A DNA stretch of 64,000 bases, from assembly GCF_001425745.1 (NCBI RefSeq), contig NZ_LMDF01000002.1:37708-101707 (forward strand), written 5' to 3'. Both the position numbers and the translations under genes were made by a program. This DNA comes from Caulobacter sp. Root343 (GTDB lineage Bacteria; Pseudomonadota; Alphaproteobacteria; Caulobacterales; Caulobacteraceae). Every line of letters starts with the position of its first letter. The first letter of the stretch is position 1. A model generated the notes under the pieces. The model was not told where the DNA came from and did no database searches. It saw nothing but the letters and a program-made list of their open reading frames with translations. Of the stretch, positions 36,818 through 46,182 are shown piece by piece.

Positions 36818-37696
36818 CTAGTCGGCCTTCGGGCGCGTCTGATCGAGGGCGCCCTCCTGATCCGTGAAACGTTCCACCCGCTCGGCGAAGTCCTTCGGCC
36901 GTTCCAGATACATGAAGTGCCCCGTCGCCGGGACGGTCTCCAGCTTGGCGCCGGGCACGGCCGCCGCGACCGCCTGGGCCTGGTCGAAGACGTCCTTGAT
37001 GTCGACCTCGCCGACCAGCACCAGGGTCGGGACGCGGATCTCGGCGAGGCGCGGGCGGGCTTCCGGACCAGCGCGTTCCAGGTTGCGGCCGGCGCCGCCG
37101 AGGTTCTGTGGATTGGCCTTCAGCAGGGCGACGACGCGGGCGCGCTCGGCGTCGGCGGACTTGGTCAGGATGTACGGATCCTTCACCGCCCCCTCCAGAT
37201 TACCGCTCTTGATCAGGATCGCCAGCTTGAGGCCGCGAGCGATGAAGCCGGCCGAGGGCTTGAAGCCGCTGACCCACGGGCCGGCCAGGACGAGGCCATC
37301 GACGGCGTCCGGATGGGTCAGGGCGAAGTCGACGGCGATGCCGCTGCCCGCCGACGAGCCGACCAGGGTGGCGTGCGCGATCCCCGCCGCCTTCATCACG
37401 GCCGCGAGGTCGTCGACCGAGGCGAACGGCGCCGTGGCCGCCGGCGTCGCGCCATAGCCGCGCCGGTCGTAGCGCACGACCTTGAAGCGCTGGCACAGCA
37501 GCGGCCAGACGTCGTCATAGGCCGCGCCGTGCAGGATGCCGTCGTGCAGCAGCACGATGGCCTTCGGGCTCTCGCCGCAGGTCTCGTAGGCGATCTTGCC
37601 GCCTTCCACTTCGACGAAGGTCTGGGCCTGAGCCAGGCTCGCCCAGAGCAGCAGGCAGCCGGCCGCGATCGCCCGGACGGGCGTTGAAAGTTTCAT
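36818..37696 (-). CDS. secreted alpha/beta hydrolase
   Basis: 292 residues with a signal peptide (AAGCLLLWASLAQA). The fold is canonical: IVLLHDGILHGAAYDDVWPLL, RYDRRGYGAT, the nucleophile elbow VGSSAGSGIAVD (Ser in GSSAG), the acid near LVGEVDIKD and the His in VPATGHFMYLERP. A periplasmic esterase or lipase is likely. The substrate is unknown. Confidence 0.88.
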   Translation of the reverse strand: MKLSTPVRAIAAGCLLLWASLAQAQTFVEVEGGKIAYETCGESPKAIVLLHDGILHGAAYDDVWPLLCQRFKVVRYDRRGYGATPAATAPFASVDDLAAVMKAAGIAHATLVGSSAGSGIAVDFALTHPDAVDGLVLAGPWVSGFKPSAGFIARGLKLAILIKSGNLEGAVKDPYILTKSADAERARVVALLKANPQNLGGAGRNLERAGPEARPRLAEIRVPTLVLVGEVDIKDVFDQAQAVAAAVPGAKLETVPATGHFMYLERPKDFAERVERFTDQEGALDQTRPKAD

Positions 37697-37721
37697 GGCT
37701 TGTCTCCGGTAAAGGGCGCCG

Positions 37722-37970
37722 TCAGCCGGCGCGTTTGATGTCCTGTTCCGCCGTGTCGGGCGGCTGCTCGGGCTGGTATTCGAGAATGTCGCCTGGCTGG
37801 CAGTCCAGGAAGTCGCAGATGGCGTCCAGGGTCTCGAGCTTGACCCCCTTCACCTTGCCGGACTTGAGCAGGGATAGGTTGGCGTCGGTGATTCCGATGG
37901 CGCGGGCCAGCACGTTGGAGCGCACCTTGCGGCGGGCCAGCATCACGTCGAGGCGCAGGACGATAGGCAT
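37722..37970 (-). CDS. Cro/C1-type helix-turn-helix regulator (YozG-like)
   Basis: 82 residues from ATG 37970. The whole protein is one HTH_XRE-like domain: MPIVLRLDVMLARRKVRSNVLARAIGITDANLSLLKSGKVKGVKLETLDAICDFLDCQPGDILEY. It overlaps the stop of the DUF2975 gene as ATGA. DUF2975 membrane proteins are regularly paired with exactly this type of small regulator, so the two probably act together. Confidence 0.9.
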   Translation of the reverse strand: MPIVLRLDVMLARRKVRSNVLARAIGITDANLSLLKSGKVKGVKLETLDAICDFLDCQPGDILEYQPEQPPDTAEQDIKRAG

Positions 37971-38572
37971 CAGACGAAGGCCTCGCGGTCTTCCTCGATC
38001 TCGCGGCCGACCTGCATGACCTGGCCGACGACGAAGACCAGAAGCCCCAGGACGAAAGCCTGCAGGCTGGCCATGTGGGCCCAGTTCTTGTCGATCTCGT
38101 AGCCGGTGGCCGCCAGGAAGAGGTGGCACAGGAAGGGCGAGACGGCGTAGGCGCACAGCCAGGCCCCGACCCGTCCGAAGCGCCGGGCGGCGTCCGGCGA
38201 GAACACCTCGCCCCGGGCGTAGCCGGCGAACAGCGCCCGCAGGCTCCAGAAGATCATCAGGATCGGCGTGGCTCTCGCGACCCCCACCAGGACATAGACC
38301 AGCCGATGGACCAGGGGCAGCGAGCCGAACGCCACCGAGTTGGGCGGGCCTTCGCCGATGTAGCAGTTGTCGGGACCGATCCGGACCAGCTCACCCTTGT
38401 AGAACAGCATGGTCGCGATCGCGGTGACCAGGATCAGGGCCGATAGGGCGCAGAGACCGGTGAACAGCCAGACGGCGGCGCGGCTGCCCAGGCGCACGCG
38501 GCGCTGGGCGCGGCTCTCCGGCGGCGCGATTGGCGCGCGATAGAGCGGCTTCAAATGCAGCACGGTGGCCAT
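37970..38572 (-). CDS. DUF2975 family membrane protein
   Basis: 200 residues with four hydrophobic helices (starting with AAVWLFTGLCALSALILVTAIATML). The ALFAGYARGEVFSPDAARRFGRVGAWLCAYA stretch is typical of DUF2975. The function of the family is unknown; genomic pairing with a small XRE regulator is its best-known feature and is seen here with a 4-base overlap. It could sense a membrane state or regulate the HTH protein. Confidence 0.88.
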   Translation of the reverse strand: MATVLHLKPLYRAPIAPPESRAQRRVRLGSRAAVWLFTGLCALSALILVTAIATMLFYKGELVRIGPDNCYIGEGPPNSVAFGSLPLVHRLVYVLVGVARATPILMIFWSLRALFAGYARGEVFSPDAARRFGRVGAWLCAYAVSPFLCHLFLAATGYEIDKNWAHMASLQAFVLGLLVFVVGQVMQVGREIEEDREAFV

Positions 38573-38629
38573 GGCGTCTCTCCTGACGCCAAGTTCCGAC
38601 AGAAAAAAGTTTCTGTCAATCGATATGGA

Positions 38630-39379
38630 TCAATTCACCGCCGCCGCCGCGAAGTCCCGCCAGCCCTTGGCTTCCTTGCGGAAGTGACTGTGGGTCTTGG
38701 AGAGGCGCTTGTCGATCTCGGTCAGCTGGGCGCGCGCCTCGTCCTTGCGGCCCATGCGGGCCAGGAACACCGTGTAGCGGGCGATGCCCTCGAAGCCGGG
38801 ATAGTGATCGGCGGCCCAGGCCAAGGCGGTCTCGGCCTGCTCCTCGCGGCCCAAGGCGTGGTAGACGCGGCCCAGGGCCAGCATGATGTGGGGCGTGCGG
38901 CCGGCGTTGGGCTGCTCGCCCAGTTTTTCCAGCAGCGGCAGGGCCTCGGCCGGGCGGTTCAGCTCGATCAGGGCGTTGGCCCGGCCCAGCAGCAGCTGGG
39001 CGTCGTCGGCGTACATGCCCGTCAGGCTGTCGGCGTAGAGGGCCTCGGCCTCGGCGTGCTTGCCCAGCTCGGTGGCGGCGAGCGCCAGGCGGACGCGGTT
39101 GGCCACGGTGGGGGCGTCATCGACGGCGCGGGCGGCCTCGCGGTACTCGCGCTGCGGGTCCAGCGCCTTGCGCGCGGCTTGGCCCATCTTCTGGGCCGTG
39201 CGGCCGCCGAACCAGGCCGGCGCGATGATGGCCACGAAATAGACGATCCCGCCGATCGGCTGGAACGCCAGGATGATCCACAGCCAGTACATCTGCTGGC
39301 CGGTGCGCACGACGTGGACGCACAGGGCGATGGCGATCAGGAACGACAGGCCGATCAGCGGCAGCGGCAGCGAGAACAT
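38630..39379 (-). CDS. membrane-anchored tetratricopeptide repeat protein
   Basis: 249 residues. Two N-terminal helices (about 5-22 and 31-54) anchor it, with the second resembling the phospholipase-D-nuclease N-terminal type (WLWIILAFQPIGGIVYFVAII). The remainder contains TPR-like repeats (AEAEALYADSLTGMYADDAQLLLGRANALIELNRPAEALPLLEKL, then ALGRVYHALGREEQAETALAWA). Probably a scaffold at the cytoplasmic membrane. It is 51 bases after pth. Confidence 0.8.
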   Translation of the reverse strand: MFSLPLPLIGLSFLIAIALCVHVVRTGQQMYWLWIILAFQPIGGIVYFVAIIAPAWFGGRTAQKMGQAARKALDPQREYREAARAVDDAPTVANRVRLALAATELGKHAEAEALYADSLTGMYADDAQLLLGRANALIELNRPAEALPLLEKLGEQPNAGRTPHIMLALGRVYHALGREEQAETALAWAADHYPGFEGIARYTVFLARMGRKDEARAQLTEIDKRLSKTHSHFRKEAKGWRDFAAAAVN

Positions 39380-39429
39380 CTGGAACCCCGGACTCTACGT
39401 TCGGTGTTTCACGCGCCCGGGCCCGGTCG

Positions 39430-40050
39430 TCAATCTTCCGATTTGGCCGGCTTGCGCGGATCGGCCTTCGGCGCGGGAGCCAGGCGCAGAACCTCGGCCT
39501 GGTAGCGCTCGTCGTCGCCGGCGGCGGCGAAAGGCAGGGCGTCGGCCAGGGCGTCCAGCATCGGGTCCAGCCACTGGTGCTCGACCTTGTGGAAGTCGCC
39601 CAGCACATAGTGCATGACCGCGTCCTTGTGGCCGGGATGGCCCACGCCGATGCGGCCGCGGCGGAAGGCGTCGCCGACCTGGCTGGTCACCGAACGGATC
39701 CCGTTGTTGCCCGCCGCCCCGCCGCCCGCCTTCATGCGGAAGCGGCCGGGGGCCATGTCGATCTCGTCGTGGAAGACGATGACGTCCGACGGCGCCAGCT
39801 TGAAGAACTTCATCGCCTCGCCCACCGCGCGGCCGCTCTCGTTGTAATAGGTCTTGGGCTTGAGCAGCAGCAGCTTGACCGGGCCGTCCGGCGTCGAGAC
39901 TTGGCCCTCGCAGGCCAAGCCTTGGAAGCGGGCGCGCCACGGGGCCGTGCCCCACTTCCGCGCCAGGGCGTCGACCGCCATGAAGCCGACGTTGTGGCGG
40001 TTCTTCTCGTACTTGGGCTCGGGATTGCCCAAGCCGGCGAGGATCAGCAT
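39430..40050 (-). CDS. pth: peptidyl-tRNA hydrolase
   Basis: 206 residues. GLGNPEPKYEKNRHNVGFMAVDALA holds the catalytic His, and VFHDEIDMAPGRFRMKAGGGAAGNNGIRS the conserved Asp and Asn residues. It recycles peptidyl-tRNAs dropped from ribosomes. The order rplY-pth is common in bacteria. Here a hairpin terminator lies between them. Confidence 0.97.
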   Translation of the reverse strand: MLILAGLGNPEPKYEKNRHNVGFMAVDALARKWGTAPWRARFQGLACEGQVSTPDGPVKLLLLKPKTYYNESGRAVGEAMKFFKLAPSDVIVFHDEIDMAPGRFRMKAGGGAAGNNGIRSVTSQVGDAFRRGRIGVGHPGHKDAVMHYVLGDFHKVEHQWLDPMLDALADALPFAAAGDDERYQAEVLRLAPAPKADPRKPAKSED

Positions 40051-40068
40051 CGCGGAATTCTCAAGAGA

Positions 40069-40104
40069 CCAACGAAAACGGGCGGACCCGAAGGCCCGCC
40101 CGTT
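40069..40104 (-). terminator. Rho-independent terminator after rplY
   Basis: On the minus strand: AACGGGCGG, loop CCTTCGGGT, CCGCCCGTT, then TTCGTTGG. The perfect 9-bp stem lies at 40077-40104. It sits between rplY and pth, so pth is either read through or has its own promoter. Confidence 0.75.
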
Positions 40105-40137
40105 CCGTAAAACAGTTCGATCCGAAGACCGAGCGGA

Positions 40138-40734
40138 TTAGCCTTCGGTGGTGTCGCCGGCGTCCGACTGGGCGGCCGACGAAGCCTTGACGTTGGCGAT
40201 CACGAAGTCGCGGTCCATGGCCGGCTTCACGCCTTCCGGCAGCTTGATTTCCGAGATGCGGATCACGTCGCCGATGTCGTGGTCGGCCAGGTCGATGACC
40301 AGCTCTTCCGGGATCTTGTCGGCCGGGCAGGCCAGCTCGACGGTGTGACGGATCACTTCCAGCGTGCCGCCCTTCTTCAGGCCGACCGAGGTTTCGTGGT
40401 TCTTGAAGTGCACCGGCACTTCGATCTTGATCAGTTGGTGCTCGTCGACGCGGTACAGGTCGAAGTGGACCGGCTCGTCGGTGACGGGGTGGAATTGCAC
40501 GGCCTTGGCGATGACCGATTGCTTTTCGTCGCCGTGTTGCAGGGTCACCAGGTGGCCCAGCAGCTTGCCGGTGTACAGCGACTTGCGGAATTCGTTGGCC
40601 CTGACGGCGATGCCGACGGGGGGCTTGCCGCCGCCGTACAGGACGCCGGGGATCTTGCCTTCGCGACGGACGGCGCGGGCCGGGCCGGTGCCGACGCCAT
40701 CACGGACTTCAACGTTCAGAATGATCTCGACCAT
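40138..40734 (-). CDS. rplY: 50S ribosomal protein L25/general stress protein Ctc
   Basis: 198 residues from ATG 40734 (MVEIILNVEVRDGVGTG). The long, two-domain Ctc form: an N-terminal L25 domain binding 5S rRNA (RDGVGTGPARAVRREGKIPGVLYGGGKPPVGIAV) and the C-terminal TL5-like beta domain ending in an acidic tail (DAGDTTEG). The usual size in alphaproteobacteria is about 200 residues. Confidence 0.96.
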   Translation of the reverse strand: MVEIILNVEVRDGVGTGPARAVRREGKIPGVLYGGGKPPVGIAVRANEFRKSLYTGKLLGHLVTLQHGDEKQSVIAKAVQFHPVTDEPVHFDLYRVDEHQLIKIEVPVHFKNHETSVGLKKGGTLEVIRHTVELACPADKIPEELVIDLADHDIGDVIRISEIKLPEGVKPAMDRDFVIANVKASSAAQSDAGDTTEG

Positions 40735-40836
40735 AGCAATTTCTTTCGGGAGAGCCGGACGCTCTCGAAGGGGGCTCATCGCACAAGGCTGGATTGCCTG
40801 GCCCGACGACGCCTTTTTGGGGTCGCGCTACATACA

Positions 40837-40870
40837 CAAAAGGGCCGGGCGATGCAACGCCCAGCCCTTT
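40837..40870 (-). terminator. Rho-independent terminator after the polyproline lipoprotein gene
   Basis: On the minus strand: AAAGGGCTGGGCG, loop TTGCAT, CGCCCGGCCCTTT, with T/G-rich TTTGTG after it. The stem is 13 bp with one bulge. It lies between the lipoprotein gene (stop 40891) and rplY. Confidence 0.8.
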
Positions 40871-40890
40871 CGGCTCGATTTGAGCGGACG

Positions 40891-41955
40891 TCAGCCCTTC
40901 TTGGCGGGCGACTTCTTCTTGGTGGTGGTCTTCTTGGCCACCGTCTTCTTGGTCGCGACCGGCTCGAGCTTCGGCGGCGGCGGCGGTTCGGGGGGCAGGC
41001 TGGCGCCGGCGGCCTTGACCATGCAGGCGCCGGTGTCGATCAGGATGTGCTGACCCAGGCAGAACACGTCTTCGTAGTGGGGCTTCGACACCGCCAGGCA
41101 CTGGTAGAGGTTCAGCTTGCTCATGTTCAGGCAGTTGGCCGTGCCCGGGTCGTTGCTGATCGCGTCGAGGTAGCTGAGGTTGCTGTCGCCGGCCGCGCCC
41201 AGGGCCGCCAGGGCGGCCACGGCCAGGCCGCGGATCACGACCGGCTGATACGGAGCAGTGGCCGCGCGGGGCGTCAGGCCCAGCGACTGCCCGCCCGTCG
41301 AGGCCTGCTGCAGCACGGCCACGTCGGCGCTCTCGGCCAGGGCCGGCGTCGTCGACAGGCTCTTGGCCGCGGCCAGGCGGCCGTCACGATCGACCACGGT
41401 CGCCTTCGACCAGGACGAGCGCTGCACGTCGTAGGCGGCTTGCTTCACGGCCTTGCCGGCCATGTAGACCTTCAGGCCGTCGCCGCCGATCGTGTCGATG
41501 ATCAGGCCGGCGGCGCTGTCCGAGCCCTTGAACACGGCGGCGTACGAGGGGTTGGAGAAGATGTTGTTGATCATCTCCTGGCGCTGGGTCGGGTTGGCCG
41601 CGACCTCGCGCACCGAGGCGACGAAGGTGGGGTCCTGCAGGGCCAGGACGGCGGCGTAGGCCACCGCGCCATTCATGAATGACTTGGTTTCGTAGGCCGC
41701 GCCCAGCTTCAGCGAAGCCTGGATCTGCTCGCCGTTCTGGAAGGTCGGCGACACCGCGCCGGCCCGGGCCATGTAGCCGCGGAAGGCGCTGGCGCGCTCG
41801 ACGACGGTGGACGACAGGGTGATCGGCGGCGGCGGCGGCGGGGCCTGCACGACGGGCGGCGGCGGAGGCGGCGGGGAGCTACAGGCCGCGATCATCGCGG
41901 TCAGCGCCACGATGGTCGTCGTCAGGACGACCCGCGTACGCGAAAAGGAGCGCAT
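40891..41955 (-). CDS. lipoprotein with polyproline linker and lysine-rich C-terminal tail
   Basis: 354 residues from ATG 41955; a GGGGAAG lies about 10 bases before it. The signal peptide ends in the lipobox IAAC (Cys25). A Pro-rich linker of about 20 residues follows (PPPPPPPVVQAPPPPPP), then an Ala-rich helical domain of about 270 residues with cysteines in ANCLNMSKLNLYQCL and VFCLGQH..GACM. The C-terminal 25 residues are Lys/Thr/Ala-rich (KKTVAKKTTTKKKSPAKKG), like histone H1 tails. The domain is unrecognised. The tail could bind anionic polymers such as peptidoglycan, LPS or teichoic-like material. Confidence 0.8.
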   Translation of the reverse strand: MRSFSRTRVVLTTTIVALTAMIAACSSPPPPPPPVVQAPPPPPPITLSSTVVERASAFRGYMARAGAVSPTFQNGEQIQASLKLGAAYETKSFMNGAVAYAAVLALQDPTFVASVREVAANPTQRQEMINNIFSNPSYAAVFKGSDSAAGLIIDTIGGDGLKVYMAGKAVKQAAYDVQRSSWSKATVVDRDGRLAAAKSLSTTPALAESADVAVLQQASTGGQSLGLTPRAATAPYQPVVIRGLAVAALAALGAAGDSNLSYLDAISNDPGTANCLNMSKLNLYQCLAVSKPHYEDVFCLGQHILIDTGACMVKAAGASLPPEPPPPPKLEPVATKKTVAKKTTTKKKSPAKKG

Positions 41956-42043
41956 AATCGAAAACTTCCCCATCAGTCTTGGCCTGCAGGTTTGGGCGGC
42001 GCGCATAGCAGCCCTGGCAGGCGACATTGTGACTGTCGCCCCG

Positions 42044-42058
42044 TTAACCAGACTTTTA
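42044..42058. promoter_or_regulatory. CtrA-like half-matching site upstream of lipoprotein gene
   Basis: TTAA at 42044-42047, seven bases, then TTTA at 42055-42058. The CtrA consensus is TTAA-N7-TTAA, so one base differs. It lies about 90 bases upstream of the lipoprotein start, a plausible promoter position. A single near-match by eye is weak evidence. Confidence 0.3.
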
Positions 42059-42108
42059 CAAGCGGAGCCGTGCGGGAGGCGAGTTTGGGGATAGGAACAT
42101 CCCAATAT

Positions 42109-42236
42109 CCCGACGTCCCCGGCGAAGGCCGGGGCCCAGCTGGAAGAGCGCTGGGATGGGTTCCGGGAACGCCGAGCTTTTCCAATCAGTCCAGGCGCCT
42201 GGGATCTGAATCCCGGCTTTCGCCGGGAAGGTCGGA
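42109..42236. repeat. palindromic repeat, family E, copy 1
   Basis: GTCCCCGGCGAAGGCCGGGG at the left and CCCGGCTTTCGCCGGGAAGG at the right, each a local hairpin, with CCCAGCTGGAAGAGCGCTGGG inside. It is of the type often seen downstream of Caulobacter genes. It lies between prs and the lipoprotein gene, right after the prs stop. Confidence 0.75.
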
Positions 42237-42242
42237 AGAGGC

Positions 42243-43181
<939 letters not shown>

Positions 43182-43295
43182 GGGGATCTCGGGGGTGGGG
43201 GTCGCCGTTGCCGGGCCTTCTATCAGCCAAGGCCCCGGGGGCAAGAGTTAACGTAGCGAGTAACCAGCATCCGTGGCCGGATGGTCACGCTTCTC

Positions 43296-44084
43296 CTACC
43301 CCTCCAGGCTGATCGCCGACAGCAGGCGGCCGTAATCGCCCTCGCCGTTCAGGAAAGCGCGGCGATTGGAGAAGAACCATTCCTCCTCCGCCCGGGTGTC
43401 GCGGCCGACCCATTCGCGGCGCTCGACGCCGGCGGTCTCCAGGCGGTCCAGCACGAAGGCCGGCAGATCGAAGAAGCGCTTGTCCTCGGTCGCGCCCGGC
43501 TTGAAGAACCGGCCGGAGCCGGGGCAGTCGGCCTCGAACCGGTGCAGGAACTCCAGACCGACCTCGTACGATTTGGGGCCAATGCAGGGACCGACGACGC
43601 CGGTGATGCGCTCCGGTTTGGCGCCCAGCTCGACCATGCAGTCGACGGCGGCCTGGACGACCCCATCCAGGGCTCCGCGCCAGCCGGCGTGGGCGGCGGC
43701 AACCACCCGGGCCTCGGGATCGACCAGCAGCACCGGCGCGCAGTCGGCCGCCAGGGCGCCGCAGATCACGCCGGGCGTCTTGGTCACCACCGCGTCGCCC
43801 TGCGGCCGCGCGTCGCCCCACGAGCCGTCGGCCTTGATCGCGATGGTCGAGTGGATCTGGTAGCAGGTGTTCAGGTCCTCGGGCGCGCCGCCGAACCAGG
43901 CCGCGGCCCGGGCCCGGTTCTCGACCACGTCTGCCGCGTCGTCCTTGCTGCCGCGCCCGACGTTCAGGCTGTCATAGATGCCCGTCGAGGCCCCGCCCTT
44001 GCGGGTGAAGAAGGCGTGCTTCACCCCCGGCAGGCTGGCCAGCAGGGGCGACTGGATGGTCGGCAGGTCGGACTTCTTGGTCAT
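43296..44084 (-). CDS. pgeF: polyphenol oxidase/purine nucleoside phosphorylase (PgeF/YfiH family)
   Basis: 262 residues from ATG 44084. The Cu-oxidase_4 fold: HAFFTRKGGASTGIYDSLNVGRGSKDD, the CGALAADCAPVLLVDPEARVVAAAHAGWRGALDGV core with Cys and the HAGWRG histidine, and VVGPCIGPKSYEVG. Members hydrolyse or phosphorolyse purine nucleosides and edit peptidoglycan precursors; they were earlier called laccases. The start overlaps the midA stop as ATGA. This is the third gene of lgt-midA-pgeF, a common alphaproteobacterial arrangement. Confidence 0.93.
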   Translation of the reverse strand: MTKKSDLPTIQSPLLASLPGVKHAFFTRKGGASTGIYDSLNVGRGSKDDAADVVENRARAAAWFGGAPEDLNTCYQIHSTIAIKADGSWGDARPQGDAVVTKTPGVICGALAADCAPVLLVDPEARVVAAAHAGWRGALDGVVQAAVDCMVELGAKPERITGVVGPCIGPKSYEVGLEFLHRFEADCPGSGRFFKPGATEDKRFFDLPAFVLDRLETAGVERREWVGRDTRAEEEWFFSNRRAFLNGEGDYGRLLSAISLEG

Positions 44085-45178
44085 GTCGCGTCCTCGAAGA
44101 GGGGGGGCGAAAGGTCGGGCGCGGCGAGGCACGCGACCTTGAACAGAGCGCCCATCTGCGCCTCGCCGACCAGACGATCAAGCTGTCTTCCGATCTGGTC
44201 GGCGCGATCGGGTCGAGCCGTTGATAGCGCCTGGGCGCGCTGCTCGATCCCTAGGGCCCGCAGGAATTCGCCTTGGGTGAGGATCGGCCCGGCCTTGACC
44301 CCGGCCTCGCGGGCGGCGGCGACCACCGATGGGAAGTCGGCCCAAACGGTCAGGTCGGCCAGGCCCGCCGTCTTCAGCGGATCGACCTTGGCGTGGTTCC
44401 GCAGGGCCTGCAGGGTGTCGCCGGCCTCGGGCGCGTCGCGGCCATAGTCGATCAGCAGCGCCGCGCCGCCGTCGGTGACGAGGCGGTGGGCGATGTCGGA
44501 GGCGAGGGCGGCCTGGGCGGGGGAGGATTCGTATATCTGGCCAATGCTCCCTTCCCCCTCGATGGGGGAAGGGTTGGGGATGGGGGTGATCTCGGCGCCA
44601 GCCGATTTGCCGAGGCCCCGCAACCCGAACGCCAGCTCGCCGTCCTCGCCCAGGCCGATCACCCGCTCGGCCCAACCGCCTTCGGTCCGCACGAACTGTC
44701 GGGCCGGCAGGCAGTCCAGCAGCTCGTTGGCCACCAGGATCATCGGCGCGCCGGCGGGGACCTCGTCCAGCCGACCGACCCAGCGCGGCCCCTCGCCCAG
44801 CCGCGCGGCCTGCTTGGCCCGCAGAGGTTCCGAGACCTCGACCAGCCACACCTCGGCGGCCGCCAGGAAGGCCGGCTCCAGCCGCCCCGCGCGTAGCAGG
44901 TCGCTGATCAACGTGCCGTCGCCCGGGCCCATCTCGACCAGCCGAAACGGAGAAGGGCGGCCCATGCGGGTCCAGGTCTCGACCGCCCACAGGCCGATCA
45001 GCTCGCCGAACATCTGGCTGACCAGCGGCGCGGTGATGAAGTCGCCGCCCGCGCCCAGATCCGGGCGCATGGCGTAATAGCCGTCGCGCGGGTCGTGCAG
45101 GCAGCGGGTGAAGAACTCGGGGACGCCGATCGGCCCGTCGTGGGCGATCTGCGCCTTCAGGCGATCAAGCAGGCTCAT
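44081..45178 (-). CDS. midA: class I SAM-dependent methyltransferase, NDUFAF7/MidA family
   Basis: 365 residues from ATG 45178 (MSLLDRLKAQIAHDGPI); ATG 45187 is in frame too. Hallmarks are VPEFFTRCLHDPRDGYYAMRPDLGAGGDFITAPLVSQMFGELIGLW, VEMGPGDGTLISDLLRA (SAM motif I) and NELLDCLPARQFVR. The mitochondrial relative methylates an arginine of complex I subunit NDUFS2, and a similar target is possible here. Around residues 200-215 the sequence ITPIPNPSPIEGEGS is encoded by a palindrome and looks like an in-frame repeat insertion. It overlaps lgt by 14 bases and pgeF by 4. Confidence 0.9.
   Translation of the reverse strand: MSLLDRLKAQIAHDGPIGVPEFFTRCLHDPRDGYYAMRPDLGAGGDFITAPLVSQMFGELIGLWAVETWTRMGRPSPFRLVEMGPGDGTLISDLLRAGRLEPAFLAAAEVWLVEVSEPLRAKQAARLGEGPRWVGRLDEVPAGAPMILVANELLDCLPARQFVRTEGGWAERVIGLGEDGELAFGLRGLGKSAGAEITPIPNPSPIEGEGSIGQIYESSPAQAALASDIAHRLVTDGGAALLIDYGRDAPEAGDTLQALRNHAKVDPLKTAGLADLTVWADFPSVVAAAREAGVKAGPILTQGEFLRALGIEQRAQALSTARPDRADQIGRQLDRLVGEAQMGALFKVACLAAPDLSPPLFEDAT
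44549..44573. repeat. palindrome inserted in frame within midA
   Basis: A perfect inverted repeat, CCCTTCCCCC - TCGAT - GGGGGAAGGG, followed by more G-rich sequence to 44585. It resembles the hairpin ends of the intergenic repeats in this window. It encodes the Pro/Gly/Glu-rich segment PNPSPIEGEG of the methyltransferase without breaking the frame. Confidence 0.8.
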
Positions 45179-46064
45179 GAGCCTCATCGACGACCGGCTC
45201 GCGCAGCGCCTTCCACAGCAGCCAGCCGCCGACCAGGATCATCGGCGTCGACAACATCATCCCCATGGTCAGGCCGAACGGGAAGACGGGCATGCCGACG
45301 TCGGGATTGCGCACGTTTTCCAGGGACAGGCGGAACAGGCCGTAGGCCAGCAGGAAGGTCGCCACCAGGGCGCCGCGCCGTTGCAGCCACTTCAGCCGAT
45401 AGACGGCGAAGGCCAGGATCAGGAACAGCAGCAGGCCTTCCAGCCCGGCCTCGTAGAGCTGGCTGGGATGGCGCGGATAGGGACCGGCCGGGCAGCCGCC
45501 GCGATTGGCCGCCTTGATGGTCTCGTTGCAGAAGATCACGCCGAGCGGCGCGTCGGTCTGGCGGCCCCACAGCTCGCCGTTGATGAAGTTGGCGATGCGG
45601 CCGAAGAACAGGCCGATCGGGGCCACCGGCGCGATCAGGTCGCCCAGCTTCAGGATGTCGATCTTGTTGCGGCGGGCGAACAGGGCGATCGCGGCGCAGA
45701 CGCCCAGGAAGCCGCCGTGGAACGACATGCCGCCTTCCCAGATCTTGAAGACGTCCAGCGGGTGGGCCGCCAGCCAGATCCGCTGGTCCTGGTTCAGCAG
45801 CATGTAGAACAGGATGTAGCCGATGCGGCCGCCGGCGATGATGCCCAGCGTGATCCACAGGACCAGGTCGTCGATCTGCAAGGGCGTCGCGGTCGGCGCG
45901 CGGCCGCCCCACAGGCCTTGGGTCCGCGTCAGGCGGATGGCGTAGCGCCAGCCCAGCAGGATGCCCGCGACATAGGCCAGCGCGTACCAGCGCAGGGCCA
46001 GCGGCCCCCATTGCAGGGCCCAGGGACCGATGTGGACCACGGGATCGATGTTCGGAAAGATCAC
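45165..46064 (-). CDS. lgt: prolipoprotein diacylglyceryl transferase
   Basis: 299 residues, about seven membrane helices. It transfers diacylglycerol to the lipobox Cys of prolipoproteins. The signature is GRIANFINGELWGRQTD. GGMSFHGGFLGVCAAI contains the essential His, and RHPSQLYEAGLEG is the third conserved segment. First gene of lgt-midA-pgeF, diverging from ubiK. Confidence 0.96.
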   Translation of the reverse strand: MIFPNIDPVVHIGPWALQWGPLALRWYALAYVAGILLGWRYAIRLTRTQGLWGGRAPTATPLQIDDLVLWITLGIIAGGRIGYILFYMLLNQDQRIWLAAHPLDVFKIWEGGMSFHGGFLGVCAAIALFARRNKIDILKLGDLIAPVAPIGLFFGRIANFINGELWGRQTDAPLGVIFCNETIKAANRGGCPAGPYPRHPSQLYEAGLEGLLLFLILAFAVYRLKWLQRRGALVATFLLAYGLFRLSLENVRNPDVGMPVFPFGLTMGMMLSTPMILVGGWLLWKALREPVVDEAHEPA

Positions 46065-46182
46065 GCCGTGCGGCTCCGAGCGGGACAGATGGTCGCAGAT
46101 CTATAGGGTTCGGGCTTCGCTTTCATCCCCCGTTTCCCATATAAGAGGGACCGGCCCACCTCTTGGGCCTCTCGGAACCGCG

